Origin: a candidate division BRC1 bacterium ADurb.BinA292
Lineage (GTDB): Bacteria; Sumerlaeota; Sumerlaeia; MVZB01
Direction: 5' to 3'
DNA: 12,949 nt
Assembly: GCA_002068205.1 (NCBI GenBank)
Contig: MVZB01000078.1
Coordinates: 1 to 12,949, forward strand
A program made the translations under genes and the position numbers. Shown here in pieces: positions 1 through 7,368 of this stretch (the first letter of the stretch is position 1; each line of letters opens with the position of its first letter). The notes below the pieces were generated by a model that was not told the DNA's origin, did no database searches, and saw nothing but the letters and a program-made list of their open reading frames with translations.

Positions 1-16
1 GGAGGGGGGGGAGCGC

Positions 17-277
17 GTGCAGCTCCGCCGCCGGCGGCCGGCGCGCGGAGGCGTGCGCGGCTGGCTCGATCGCAAGCTGGGCCGGTCGGTTTTTATCCAG
101 GTCGAGCTGGATGCGCGGGGGGCGTTTTTCTGGGGCTTGATCAACGGAATCGATACGCTGGAGACGATCGAGGAGCGGATGCGCGAGCGGTTCGGGTTTG
201 AACGCGAGGCGAGCCGCGAGGCGACATTGCGGTTCGCGCTGCTGCTGGCGCGGCGCGGCCTGATCGGGCTGGGCTGA
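17..277 (+). CDS. PqqD-like small protein (possibly 5'-partial)
   Basis: This 86-residue protein resembles PqqD-family peptide-binding domains (RiPP recognition element fold). Residues about 29-85 show the typical order: an acidic strand ending in LDARGAFFW, then LINGIDTLETIEERM, then a helical part ending in LLARRGLIGL. Family members bind precursor peptides for radical-SAM or other modifying enzymes, but many PqqD-like proteins in genomes have no known partner, and none is visible here. The N-terminal 25 residues are strongly basic. The start is a GTG at 17 with GGAGG at 1-5 upstream, a workable ribosome binding site. However, the frame stays open to the left edge, so the gene could begin outside the window. 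It is followed by a short convergent gap before the - strand ORF ending at 306. The fold assignment is moderately sure and the role is unknown. Confidence 0.7.
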   Translation: MQLRRRRPARGGVRGWLDRKLGRSVFIQVELDARGAFFWGLINGIDTLETIEERMRERFGFEREASREATLRFALLLARRGLIGLG

Positions 278-305
278 GGGCGTTGCGCGCGGCGGCGCGG
301 GGGCA

Positions 306-533
306 TTACACGTGATCCATATCTTCCTTTTTGCTGTGGAGGGGCTGGCCCGGCTTGCTCTTGATGCGGGGATCCTCCTCGTCGCGGACGGGATTCTCGA
401 CGTGGCTGGCCGTCCGGTTGTTGCCGCTGCGGGCGGGGTTCGAGGGTTCGTCGGCGCGGCCCGTCCGGCGGGGGTCGTCGTCGATGCGGCGCGCCGGGGT
501 CCGGCGGGGTTTTTCTTCGCGTGGGCTGCCCAT
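306..533 (-). CDS. Small hydrophilic protein of unknown function
   Basis: This 75-residue ORF starts at the ATG at 533, directly after a strong Shine-Dalgarno (GGAGGAGG, six to seven bases before the ATG). That is the main evidence that it is real; the longer reading from 605 would run through a terminator stem. The protein is almost entirely charged and polar (Arg, Asp, Glu, Pro, Lys, Ser), with no hydrophobic core, no signal peptide and no membrane segment, so it is probably disordered. Basic and acidic patches alternate, for example EEKPRRTPARRIDDDPRR near the N-terminus and DEEDPRIK near residue 51. It lies downstream of the secretin pair on the same strand but beyond their terminator, so it would need its own promoter or read-through. 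I recognise no family. It could be a non-coding GC-rich ORF, but the ribosome binding site argues against that. Confidence 0.5.
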   Translation of the reverse strand: MGSPREEKPRRTPARRIDDDPRRTGRADEPSNPARSGNNRTASHVENPVRDEEDPRIKSKPGQPLHSKKEDMDHV

Positions 534-594
534 GGTTTGCCTCCTCCGATGGGTGGGCGTCATCGGAATCGAACCAGAGCAAGCCGCATGCCGT

Positions 595-638
595 AAAAAA
601 AGCAACCGGCAGTCGCCGGTGAAGGCGGCTGCCGGTTG
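595..638 (-). terminator. Rho-independent terminator after the secretin pair
   Basis: A 15-bp stem (603-617 pairing with 624-638, one G-T wobble, six-base loop ggtgaa) is followed on the - strand by a run of seven T (plus-strand A at 595-601). It begins 48 nt beyond the stop of the downstream secretin at 686. This is a textbook intrinsic terminator for transcription coming from the secretin genes. Confidence 0.93.
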
Positions 639-685
639 GGTTTGAATCAGACGGTGCGGAGCCGCGGGGCCCCGCGGGCCGAGAT

Positions 686-2581
686 TCAGCTCATGTCCTC
701 ATCGGCGCCGGCGTTGGCCGCGGCGTGATCCTTGTGGCCGCAGTCAAGCAGCCACTGATCGTAGCCGTAGTCGATCGCCGGGGCGCCCTGGGGCAGGGTG
801 CCGTCGATGATCATCTGCAGCGTGTCGATTCTGGGCGGCTTGTAGAGCTTGACCTGATCGGAAAGCTGGAAGTGCGGCGTGATCGTGATGACGACGTCGT
901 TCTCGCGCTTCACGTCGGTCTCGCCGCCGAAGAGGTAGCCGACGACGGGGATGCTGCCGAGGAACGGGGCCTTGGCGGTGCTCTTGACGTCGTTGACCTG
1001 CTTAAGCGCGGCCAGAACGAAGGGCTGGCCGTCCATCAGGCGGACGGTGGTCGCGAGCGAGCGGAAGTTGATGATCGGCGTGCCGTTGGGGGCGATGCCG
1101 TTCATCTCGCCGATATCGAGGTCGATATCGAGCTCCATGGACTCGAGGCCGACGTAGGGGGTGACGCAGACTTTCATGCCGACGGTGCCGGCGTTTTCAT
1201 AGTGCAGCCGGCGGGTCGAATCCTGGACGCGGACGGAGGAGGGCGAGTCGCCCAGCAGGTCCTCGAGCGGCTCGGTGAACGGCTCGTTTTCCTGGCGGAT
1301 GCCGTCGTTGTTCAGGTCGATGAAGTCGCGGACGCCGTTGTTGTTCTCGTCGATGAAGTCGCGGATGCCGTTGCCGTTGACGTCGAGGAAGAACTGGTCC
1401 AACCCATCGCCGAAACCGGTCTTGGCGAGCAGATTGGGGGTGGAATCGGGGACGCCGATGCCGTTGTTCTGCCGGCGGATGTAGGTCGGGTTCTCATCCG
1501 CGAAGTCGGTGATGTCGTTCATGTTGTCGACGAACGCCAGGACCTGGTCCAGGGTGCCGATCGAACCGGACGACCCACTGCAAAGGGTGATGGTCTGGTG
1601 ATCGATCGCGCGGGCCTTGCCCTTGACCTGGAGGAAGTCGATGAAGTTGGAGGTCAACAGGTAGTTGACGGCGCGCAGGCCGGCGCGAGCGGCGGTATCC
1701 TGGACGAGCGTCTTGTCGGTGACGCCGGGATGGATCGGGGCGCGGGCGTCGAGGAACGGATCGAAGACGCTGGTGCGGCCGAAGGCGCGCTGCTCGGCGC
1801 TGTAGCCGGACTGGACGAAGTACCAGAGGTTGCGGCCGGGGCCGTTCTGCCAGTTGATGTAGTCGAGGCCGAGTTTCAGGTCATTGGAGGTGTTGACCTC
1901 GTAAACCTTGATTTCGAGCTCGACCTGGTTGCAGGGGATGTCGAAGAGCGTGGCGGCGGCGGCGTATTTCTCGTTGCGATAGATCTCGTCGTAGCGGCGC
2001 ACGCTGTTGTTGGTGGTGTCGATGGTGGAGAAGCCGTCGTTGCCGGCGTAGTTGGCGGCGAAGAAATCGACCTCGGCGGCATCGCGATGCTGCATGTTGA
2101 GGTAGAGATCCGAGGAGCCGTCGTTGTATTCCTCGACCCACGAATCATCGAGGGCGGCGACGGCGTCGCGCAGATAGGGGATCATGTATTCGGGGGCGAT
2201 GACCTGGAGGAAGTTCTCGCCGGTTTCCTTGTCGCGGATGACCTCGGCGCGACCGCCTTCGAGGGCGGTGACCTGGCGGAAGACGTTGCGCAGCTCGCGC
2301 GGCTCCGCGTGTTTGATCGGGATGACGGCGGTGACGTAGTCGTTGATCAGGATCTTCTGATCGGTGCGCAGGACCTTGACCACGCCGTCGGAGGGGACGA
2401 TGTTGATCTGCTCGTCCTGGTAGGTGTATTCGTTGATGTTGCTTTCCGACTTGGTCGGGGAGGGATCGGCGTTAAGCCGCTGGACATTTTCGAACTCGGG
2501 GTAGGCGGCCCAAGTCAGGCCCGCCGACAGTCCGAACACGCCCAGGACCCTCATGCTTCGGGTAAGCCATTTGGTCGTCAT
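686..2581 (-). CDS. Secretin-family outer-membrane protein with EF-hand-like calcium loops
   Basis: This 631-residue exported protein belongs to the secretin superfamily (GspD/PilQ-like ring-forming outer-membrane channels). The ATG at 2581 is chosen over the upstream ATG at 2602 because AAGGAG lies seven bases before it; it gives a clean signal peptide (residues 1 to about 26, ending TWAA). Residues 80-145 form an N-terminal alpha/beta region (IPIKHAEPRELRNVF and PEYMIPYLRDAVAALD). Residues 215-250 hold VELEIKVYEV and NGPGR. The C-terminal secretin block includes TTVRLMDGQPFVLAAL (511-526), the family signature APFLGSIPVVGYLFGG (538-553), and VVITITP (563-569). Residues 400-433 hold three overlapping 12-residue calcium-binding loops with D-x-N-x-N/D-G spacing, which is unusual for a secretin. 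It lies 62 nt after its paralogue, so the two are probably co-transcribed and end at the terminator at 595-638. No other secretion genes are in view, so the substrate is unknown. Confidence 0.85.
   Translation of the reverse strand: MTTKWLTRSMRVLGVFGLSAGLTWAAYPEFENVQRLNADPSPTKSESNINEYTYQDEQINIVPSDGVVKVLRTDQKILINDYVTAVIPIKHAEPRELRNVFRQVTALEGGRAEVIRDKETGENFLQVIAPEYMIPYLRDAVAALDDSWVEEYNDGSSDLYLNMQHRDAAEVDFFAANYAGNDGFSTIDTTNNSVRRYDEIYRNEKYAAAATLFDIPCNQVELEIKVYEVNTSNDLKLGLDYINWQNGPGRNLWYFVQSGYSAEQRAFGRTSVFDPFLDARAPIHPGVTDKTLVQDTAARAGLRAVNYLLTSNFIDFLQVKGKARAIDHQTITLCSGSSGSIGTLDQVLAFVDNMNDITDFADENPTYIRRQNNGIGVPDSTPNLLAKTGFGDGLDQFFLDVNGNGIRDFIDENNNGVRDFIDLNNDGIRQENEPFTEPLEDLLGDSPSSVRVQDSTRRLHYENAGTVGMKVCVTPYVGLESMELDIDLDIGEMNGIAPNGTPIINFRSLATTVRLMDGQPFVLAALKQVNDVKSTAKAPFLGSIPVVGYLFGGETDVKRENDVVITITPHFQLSDQVKLYKPPRIDTLQMIIDGTLPQGAPAIDYGYDQWLLDCGHKDHAAANAGADEDMS
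1280..1384 (-). repeat. 33-bp tandem repeats coding for calcium-binding loops
   Basis: Within the downstream secretin, 11-codon units repeat about three times. Each begins D-x-N and carries N/D-G two residues later: residues 400-410, 411-421 and 422-432. Read as EF-hand loops, ligand positions 1, 3, 5, 9 and 12 are D400/N402/N404/D408/D411, D411/N413/N415/D419/D422, and D422/N424/D426/Q430/E433. The last ligand of one loop is the first of the next, as in thrombospondin type-3 repeats. The DNA of the first two units is also similar, which points to unit duplication. Confidence 0.8.
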
Positions 2582-2643
2582 GAGCTGACTCCTTCTTCTC
2601 ATTCAGTGGCAGGGTTGAAAGGCGAATGGAACGGGGCCGCCGC

Positions 2644-4302
2644 TCAGTTGAACGGCATGGCCTCGACATCGCGGGCCTTGTCGAAGATGTATTGATCGAA
2701 GCCCATCGTGGTATCCGGCTCGACGATTTCGGCCTGGCCGGTCGCCTTGTCGATGACCGCCTGGTCATCCCGGGCGATCTGGTAGGAGGTGATTTCGACG
2801 GGCTTGATCGCGACGACCAGTTCGGTCTGCTTGTTGAGGTTGTCCTCGCCGCCGAAGAGGTAGCCGACGATCGGGAGCGAACCGAAGAAGGGGACCTTCT
2901 GGGTCGCGACGGCGTGGGCCTGGCGCTTGAGGCCGCCGATGATGATTTCGTCGCCGAGGGCGAGGCGCAGATCCTCGATGTGCAGCTTGCGGCACTGGAT
3001 CTGCGGGAAGCCGGTATCGTCAAACGCGGTGTAATCGCTCCACTCCATGTCGACTTCCAACGTGACCGACTGTTCGCCGATGACATTGTCGAGCGCCAGG
3101 AAGAAGCCGGTCTCGATCGGTTCGAGGCAATAGGAATACGGCGAGAGGCCGGAGAGGCCGCTGTCGAACCCGTTGAGGACGAGGTTCAGGATCAGCTCCT
3201 CCAGATCCTCGGGTTCTCTGGTGACGATCTGGTTGGTCGTGCCGGTCATCAGGCGGCCGGTGTTGGCCTGGAAGATCTCGCCCGAGTCGCGGATGCCGGA
3301 GGGATTGGAGGTGCCGACGGCGTAGGACATGACCTGATCGCCCGAATCGAGGTAGGCCGGCCAGGAGTTCAGCATCGAGAGGCGGGCGCGGTTCAGGACG
3401 CGGGCCTTGCCCTTGGTCTGGAGGTAATCGAAGAAGGAGGAATCGACGTTGTAGCTCCAGGCGTAATTCCAGCCGCTGGCGCTCAGGTTGTTGCGCGTGC
3501 TGAGCCCCTGCCGCAGGCCGAGGGCCGAGGGATCGGCGTTGGGCGGGAAGACGCTCAGGTTGCTGCCGGCGCGTTCGACGCTGGCGTATTCGGAGAAGAG
3601 GCCGACGGCGAAGAGGTCGCGGCCGGGGCCATTCTTCCAGGAGATGTAATCCAGACCGATCGTCGCGTCGTTGTAGGCGGCCAGCTCGTAGACCTTGACC
3701 ATGACGTCGACCATGGCGGTCGGGACGTCGAGCCAGTCGGTCAGGGCGTTATCGAGGGCCATGGCGCCGGAGTCGGCGTCCTCGTAGTAGAGGGCGTTGG
3801 CCCAGGGGTCGATCAGGAATTCATTGCCGTTGCCGGTGGAGAACGAAGCAGCGGTCTCGATGAATCCCGGGTCGGTGGCGCTGGCGCGCCGGTGCTTGAG
3901 CTGGCGGTAGATGCGGGTGGTTCCGGCCGAGGTGGTCAGGCCGGGGCGATCGAGGGCGGCAACCAGCCGACCGAGCGACTCGATCATGTATTCGGGGACG
4001 CAATAGAGCACGTGTCCGCCGTTGCCCTCGGGCGAGACGAAGGTGAAGAGGAGGCCCTCTTCGTGCTGAATCGGCCGATGCAGGTACTGGATGACGTTAA
4101 ACGGGTTGTTGTTGCGCATCGTGAAGACCACGGGGACGTAGCTTTGGGTCTGCGCCTTATTCGTGGTCCGCAGGATTTTGACCGTATGGGACGGGTAGTC
4201 GTTGGGGGGCAGGTGACGGGTTTCGTCCACCGTGGCGGCGGTCGCCAGACTGGTGGCGACCAGCCAACCGGCCGCCCACAGCCAGGCCAGTCTCTTGTAC
4301 AT
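2644..4302 (-). CDS. Secretin-family outer-membrane protein (first of tandem pair)
   Basis: This 552-residue protein is a paralogue of the secretin encoded next to it. The ATG at 4302 is chosen because GGAGGAG sits six bases before it. It then begins with a good signal peptide (residues 1-23, ending ATAA), whereas the longer reading frame would bury this peptide. Shared landmarks with the neighbour are PEYMIESLGRLVAALD (103-118), VMVKVYEL (200-207), DYISWKNGPGR (218-228), KVPFFGSLPIVGYLFGG (469-485) and ELVVAIKP (494-501). The last two are the conserved secretin C-terminal block that builds the beta-barrel and gate. Both proteins end with the same short motif (here GFDQYIFD, 534-541). It lacks the calcium-loop insertion of its partner. 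Secretins form multimeric outer-membrane channels for type II or III secretion, type IV pili or filamentous phage. No partner genes are visible, so the system is unassigned. Confidence 0.83.
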   Translation of the reverse strand: MYKRLAWLWAAGWLVATSLATAATVDETRHLPPNDYPSHTVKILRTTNKAQTQSYVPVVFTMRNNNPFNVIQYLHRPIQHEEGLLFTFVSPEGNGGHVLYCVPEYMIESLGRLVAALDRPGLTTSAGTTRIYRQLKHRRASATDPGFIETAASFSTGNGNEFLIDPWANALYYEDADSGAMALDNALTDWLDVPTAMVDVMVKVYELAAYNDATIGLDYISWKNGPGRDLFAVGLFSEYASVERAGSNLSVFPPNADPSALGLRQGLSTRNNLSASGWNYAWSYNVDSSFFDYLQTKGKARVLNRARLSMLNSWPAYLDSGDQVMSYAVGTSNPSGIRDSGEIFQANTGRLMTGTTNQIVTREPEDLEELILNLVLNGFDSGLSGLSPYSYCLEPIETGFFLALDNVIGEQSVTLEVDMEWSDYTAFDDTGFPQIQCRKLHIEDLRLALGDEIIIGGLKRQAHAVATQKVPFFGSLPIVGYLFGGEDNLNKQTELVVAIKPVEITSYQIARDDQAVIDKATGQAEIVEPDTTMGFDQYIFDKARDVEAMPFN

Positions 4303-4608
4303 GTGACGCTCCTCCATTGGAATATGAGTGCTGCTGGTGGCTTGCAGGGCCAAAGGGGCAGTCTGCTGAACCGTGAATAGCCCCCTGAAGGCGGCGTGGA
4401 CAGCGGCCATGCCGGGAAGTCCGAGGCGGATCGGAAGGAGATCCGGGACGGACGACGCGGGCGGTGCAGCGGATCAACCCCGGCCCGACGGCCGAGGCGA
4501 CTGCCCTAGCAATCAGCGCTTAACACTTAATCGGCGATACCCTGGCCTCCTTTCCCCAGGTTTGGCAAACTGCGCGGCGCGCGGCCCGCCGGCCACGGCG
4601 CAAGCACC
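4303..4608. other. Intergenic region upstream of the secretin pair
   Basis: About 306 nt separates the lipoprotein stop from the first secretin start. It holds the secretin ribosome binding site (GGAGGAG next to 4302) and presumably the secretin promoter, but I find no convincing -35/-10 pair. A relatively AT-rich patch near 4511-4531 has a short direct repeat (TTAAG twice on the - strand). No clear intrinsic terminator follows the lipoprotein, so read-through into the secretins is possible. Confidence 0.5.
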
Positions 4609-5439
4609 TCAATCTTCCATATAGACGCGATCGGGCCGGCTCGGATCGCGACGCAAGCTTTTCTGCCCGCGGGTGCGGGGATCGTTCTGCATGTTCTCGG
4701 GGAAGGGCTGCGCCTGGCCGATCACCCGGCCGAAATAGGGATCGACGAGCCAGGCCAGGGTCTGGGTCTGGCCGCCCTCGCGCTGGACCTGCAGGTTGAC
4801 CCACCACTTATAGAAGCCCATTTCATCCTCAATGAGGATGGCGTCGCCACTGCGGACCTCGCCGGGGGCGACGGCGTTGGCCAGGCCGATCGCCTCCTCC
4901 TCCATCAGATAGCCGGAGGGATCGCGCCCAAAGAGCAGCTCGCCCTTGACGTCGTAGGCCACCGGGTTGCTGAAGATCTTCGGTTCGGTGCGGCCCGAGC
5001 CGGCCGGATTGGGATCGTAGTGGACCTGGAGCAGCATGGGCCCGGAGTATTCGGCCAGGCGGGTCAAGACGAAGGTGCGCTCCTCACTCTGCCCTGGCGC
5101 GAGTGTGATCAGGCCCTCGGGGCGTTCGAGCCGGGAGACGACGGGGGGGCGCTGCATCGAAGCGTCGGGCTCGGTGGCCAGCGAGTACCAGAAGGAAATC
5201 GAGCCGCCGTCGGCCGCGCTCAGCTTGGGCAGTTCGAGTTGCTCGTTAGTATTGTTGGCCAGCTTCACCCGCGCCTCCACGATTTCGCCGGGGCGGTAGA
5301 CGCTCTTATTGAGCGTGACCAGCAGGGTCAGGTCCTCCGGCTGGGGTTCGCTCTCACCGCCGGTGGCGCATCCACCGGCCAGCACGCAGGCGATCACCAG
5401 CGCCGCGCCCATCGCCCACTTGCACCTGTTCCGGCTCAA
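4609..5439 (-). CDS. Envelope lipoprotein with Ig-like and PepSY-like domains
   Basis: This 276-residue lipoprotein starts with TTG at 5439, preceded by GAGGGG at suitable distance. The next in-frame ATG (residue 10) has no good ribosome binding site and would lose the basic N-region. Residues 1-23 form a lipoprotein signal peptide and the lipobox AGGC places the lipidated Cys at 24. Residues 37-140 look like an Ig-type beta-sandwich (LTLLVTLNKSVYRPGE, then LAPGQSEERTFVL and GPMLLQVHYDPN), of the kind seen in BsuPI-like inhibitor domains. Residues 178-240 resemble a PepSY-like unit: EEEAIGLANAV, then WWVNLQVQ, then WLVDPYFGRVIG. The C-terminus is polar and basic. It lies upstream of the secretin pair on the same strand, with 306 nt between. 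A pilotin or accessory role is conceivable but is only inference. Domain names are based on pattern recognition and are moderately sure. Confidence 0.72.
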   Translation of the reverse strand: MSRNRCKWAMGAALVIACVLAGGCATGGESEPQPEDLTLLVTLNKSVYRPGEIVEARVKLANNTNEQLELPKLSAADGGSISFWYSLATEPDASMQRPPVVSRLERPEGLITLAPGQSEERTFVLTRLAEYSGPMLLQVHYDPNPAGSGRTEPKIFSNPVAYDVKGELLFGRDPSGYLMEEEAIGLANAVAPGEVRSGDAILIEDEMGFYKWWVNLQVQREGGQTQTLAWLVDPYFGRVIGQAQPFPENMQNDPRTRGQKSLRRDPSRPDRVYMED

Positions 5440-5840
5440 CTTACACCCCTCTTATCGTTCACTGCGGCTCGCCCGCGGAGATCCAACCAACTCTCGAAGT
5501 GACGGCAGTTCCCAAAAGGGTCCCTTTCAAATAGCGTCACGGGTCGGGAAACTCAAGTTTTTTCATCGCTTGGCGACCCCTCCAGTTGAGACCCGGCGAG
5601 CGGGAGAAAAGGGGTGAGGATAGCGCCGGCCGGGGATGAAAGCCACTGAGTTTTCGCTGAATCCGCCGTTTTTTTTGGGGAGTGGTCGAAGCGGCCCCGT
5701 CCTCCTGCCACGAGTGCAGTCGAGGCCGCAACGAAAGGCTTGCGGAGGGCTCCGGCAACGGAAATGATGGGGAGCCGTTCGCATTGGCCGTGCAGCCGCC
5801 GATGGGAGCCGGCGCCAGCATCCCCGAGGGAGTCCGTTCC
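5440..5840. other. Divergent intergenic region, lipoprotein / argH
   Basis: About 400 nt lies between the divergent lipoprotein and argininosuccinate lyase genes, so promoters for both should be here. It contains an odd palindrome AAAGGGTCCCTTT at 5515-5527, a run of T at 5571-ish (agttttttc) and a T8 run near 5670. A weak - strand pair (TTGAGT, then TATTTG 17 nt later) lies near 5530-5560, but matches are poor. An in-frame extension of argH back to 5682 exists, with no ribosome binding site support. Confidence 0.45.
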
Positions 5841-7346
5841 ATGTCCAGCCCGCCCGCGTCCGGCCCGATCTGGTCCAAGCGCACGAGCGGCGGCCCGTCG
5901 GCCGCTGTCCTGGCCTATTGTTCGGGGCGCGACGTGAAGGGGCGTCCGGCCGCCGACGAGCAGTTGATTCCGTACGATCTGTGGACGAATCGCGCGCACT
6001 GCCTGATGCTCCAGCGGCGGCGGATCATCGACGCGGGCACCTGCCGGCTGATTCTGGAGGAGCTCGAACGGATCGAGGAGGCGTGGCACGCGGGGCGCCT
6101 GCGGCTGGACCCGGCGCTCGAGGATGTGCATATGAATCTGGAGCGGCTGGTGGCGCGGCGCGACGAAGCGGCGGCCGGGGTGATGCACACGGCGCGCAGC
6201 CGCAATGACCAATCGGCCACCGACGTGCGGCTGTGGCTGCGCGACCGGCTGCTGGAACAGACGCTGGCGACGGCGGAGCTCGTCCAGACGCTGGGCCGGC
6301 TGGCGCGGGCGCATGCCGAGACGATCGCCCCCGGCTGGACACACGGCCAGCCGGCGATGCCGACGACGCTGGGGCACTGGGCGGCGGCGCATGGCTTCGC
6401 GCTGACGCGCGACCTGGCGGCGCTGCGGGCGCTGTGGCCGCTGATCAATGTCAGTCCGCTGGGGGCGGCGGCCAGTTTCGGCACGTCGTGGCCGATCGAC
6501 CGGCGCCTGAGCGCGCGGCTGCTGGCGTTCGACGCGCCGCAGGCCAATAGCCTGGACGCGATCTCGACGCGCTGGGAAGCGGAGGCCCGGTTGGGGGGCG
6601 TGCTGGCGATCCTGATGTCGCATCTGGCCAGCCTGGGGCAGGATCTGATTTTCATGTCGACGCCGCCGCGGGTCGGGCTGCGGCTGGCCGACGCGCATGT
6701 GAGCGGCAGCTCGATCATGCCCAACAAGCGCAATCCGGATTTCGCCGAAGTGACGCGGGCGCGCGCGCTGGCCGTGCAGGGGCTGGCGGCCAACCTGGCC
6801 GGCGTCGGGCGCGGACTGCTGACCGGCTACAACCGCGACACGCAGTGGACGAAGTACTGGGTGATGGATCTGGTGGAGGAAGTGGGGGAGGCGCCGCGGG
6901 TGTTCGCCGAGGTGCTGGGCGGGCTGCGGGCGGACCGCCCGGTGCTGCGCGAGCTGGCGACGGCCGGGTTCGCCCTGGCCGCCGACCTGGCCGATCATCT
7001 GGCTCGCACGCGCCATCTGCCGTTTCGCCAAGCGTATCATGTGGTGGCCGAAGCGGTCGCCCGCGATGAAGCCCGGGGCTGGATCAGCGCGGCGACGCTG
7101 AACGAGATACTGCGGCGCGCGGGGATTGACCCGCCGTTGACGCCGGAGGAACTGGATGCGGCCGGCCGGCCGGAACAGGCGCTGGCGCGGCGGGGCAGCC
7201 TGGGCGGCCCCGAGCCGGGCGACGTGCGCGGGCAGGCGGCGGCGCTGGGGCACCTGGCCGGGGAGGCGCGCCAATGGGCGCGCGCGCAGGCCCGGCGGAT
7301 CGCCGCCGCCCGCGACCGCGTCCGGCGGACACGGCCGCGGGACTGA
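5841..7346 (+). CDS. argH: Argininosuccinate lyase
   Basis: This 501-residue enzyme belongs to the fumarase/aspartase superfamily. It splits argininosuccinate into arginine and fumarate, the last step of arginine synthesis, in the cytoplasm. The ATG at 5841 is preceded by GGGAG eight bases upstream. Conserved motifs appear in order: DVHMNLE (95-101), TARSRNDQ (117-124), THGQ (167-170, with the catalytic-type His), SPLGAAASFGTSWPIDR (205-221), and the superfamily signature SGSSIMPNKRNP (288-299) with the catalytic Ser on its flexible loop. The C-terminal domain has the GGPEPGDV element (455-462). At about 501 residues it is somewhat longer than the usual 460 or so. The motif usually YNxDxQEDKE is here YNRDTQWTKYW (330-340), so this is a divergent subgroup; a related lyase activity cannot be excluded. 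No other arginine genes are adjacent. It ends 22 nt from the convergent LysM lipoprotein. Confidence 0.9.
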   Translation: MSSPPASGPIWSKRTSGGPSAAVLAYCSGRDVKGRPAADEQLIPYDLWTNRAHCLMLQRRRIIDAGTCRLILEELERIEEAWHAGRLRLDPALEDVHMNLERLVARRDEAAAGVMHTARSRNDQSATDVRLWLRDRLLEQTLATAELVQTLGRLARAHAETIAPGWTHGQPAMPTTLGHWAAAHGFALTRDLAALRALWPLINVSPLGAAASFGTSWPIDRRLSARLLAFDAPQANSLDAISTRWEAEARLGGVLAILMSHLASLGQDLIFMSTPPRVGLRLADAHVSGSSIMPNKRNPDFAEVTRARALAVQGLAANLAGVGRGLLTGYNRDTQWTKYWVMDLVEEVGEAPRVFAEVLGGLRADRPVLRELATAGFALAADLADHLARTRHLPFRQAYHVVAEAVARDEARGWISAATLNEILRRAGIDPPLTPEELDAAGRPEQALARRGSLGGPEPGDVRGQAAALGHLAGEARQWARAQARRIAAARDRVRRTRPRD

Positions 7347-7368
7347 CGGCGCCGGCGATCCGCTCCCT

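Noticed and set aside
560..600. Possible tRNA: a T-loop-like GGTTCGATTCC on the - strand
   Set aside because: The flanking bases do not pair into a T-stem, and no anticodon or acceptor arms can be drawn.
2582..2602. Upstream ATG for the downstream secretin
   Set aside because: AAGGAG is positioned for the ATG at 2581, inside the longer reading, and the longer N-terminus would hold the Shine-Dalgarno itself.
725..4380. Very long open frames on the + strand opposite the two secretin genes
   Set aside because: They are shadows of the secretins: composition is repetitive (Val, Gly, Ala, Asp), there is no family resemblance, and the other strand carries clear domains, signal peptides and ribosome binding sites.
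5553..7274. Long - strand frame opposite argH
   Set aside because: It is Arg/Pro/Gln-rich nonsense caused by GC-rich third positions; the + strand encodes argininosuccinate lyase with all conserved motifs.
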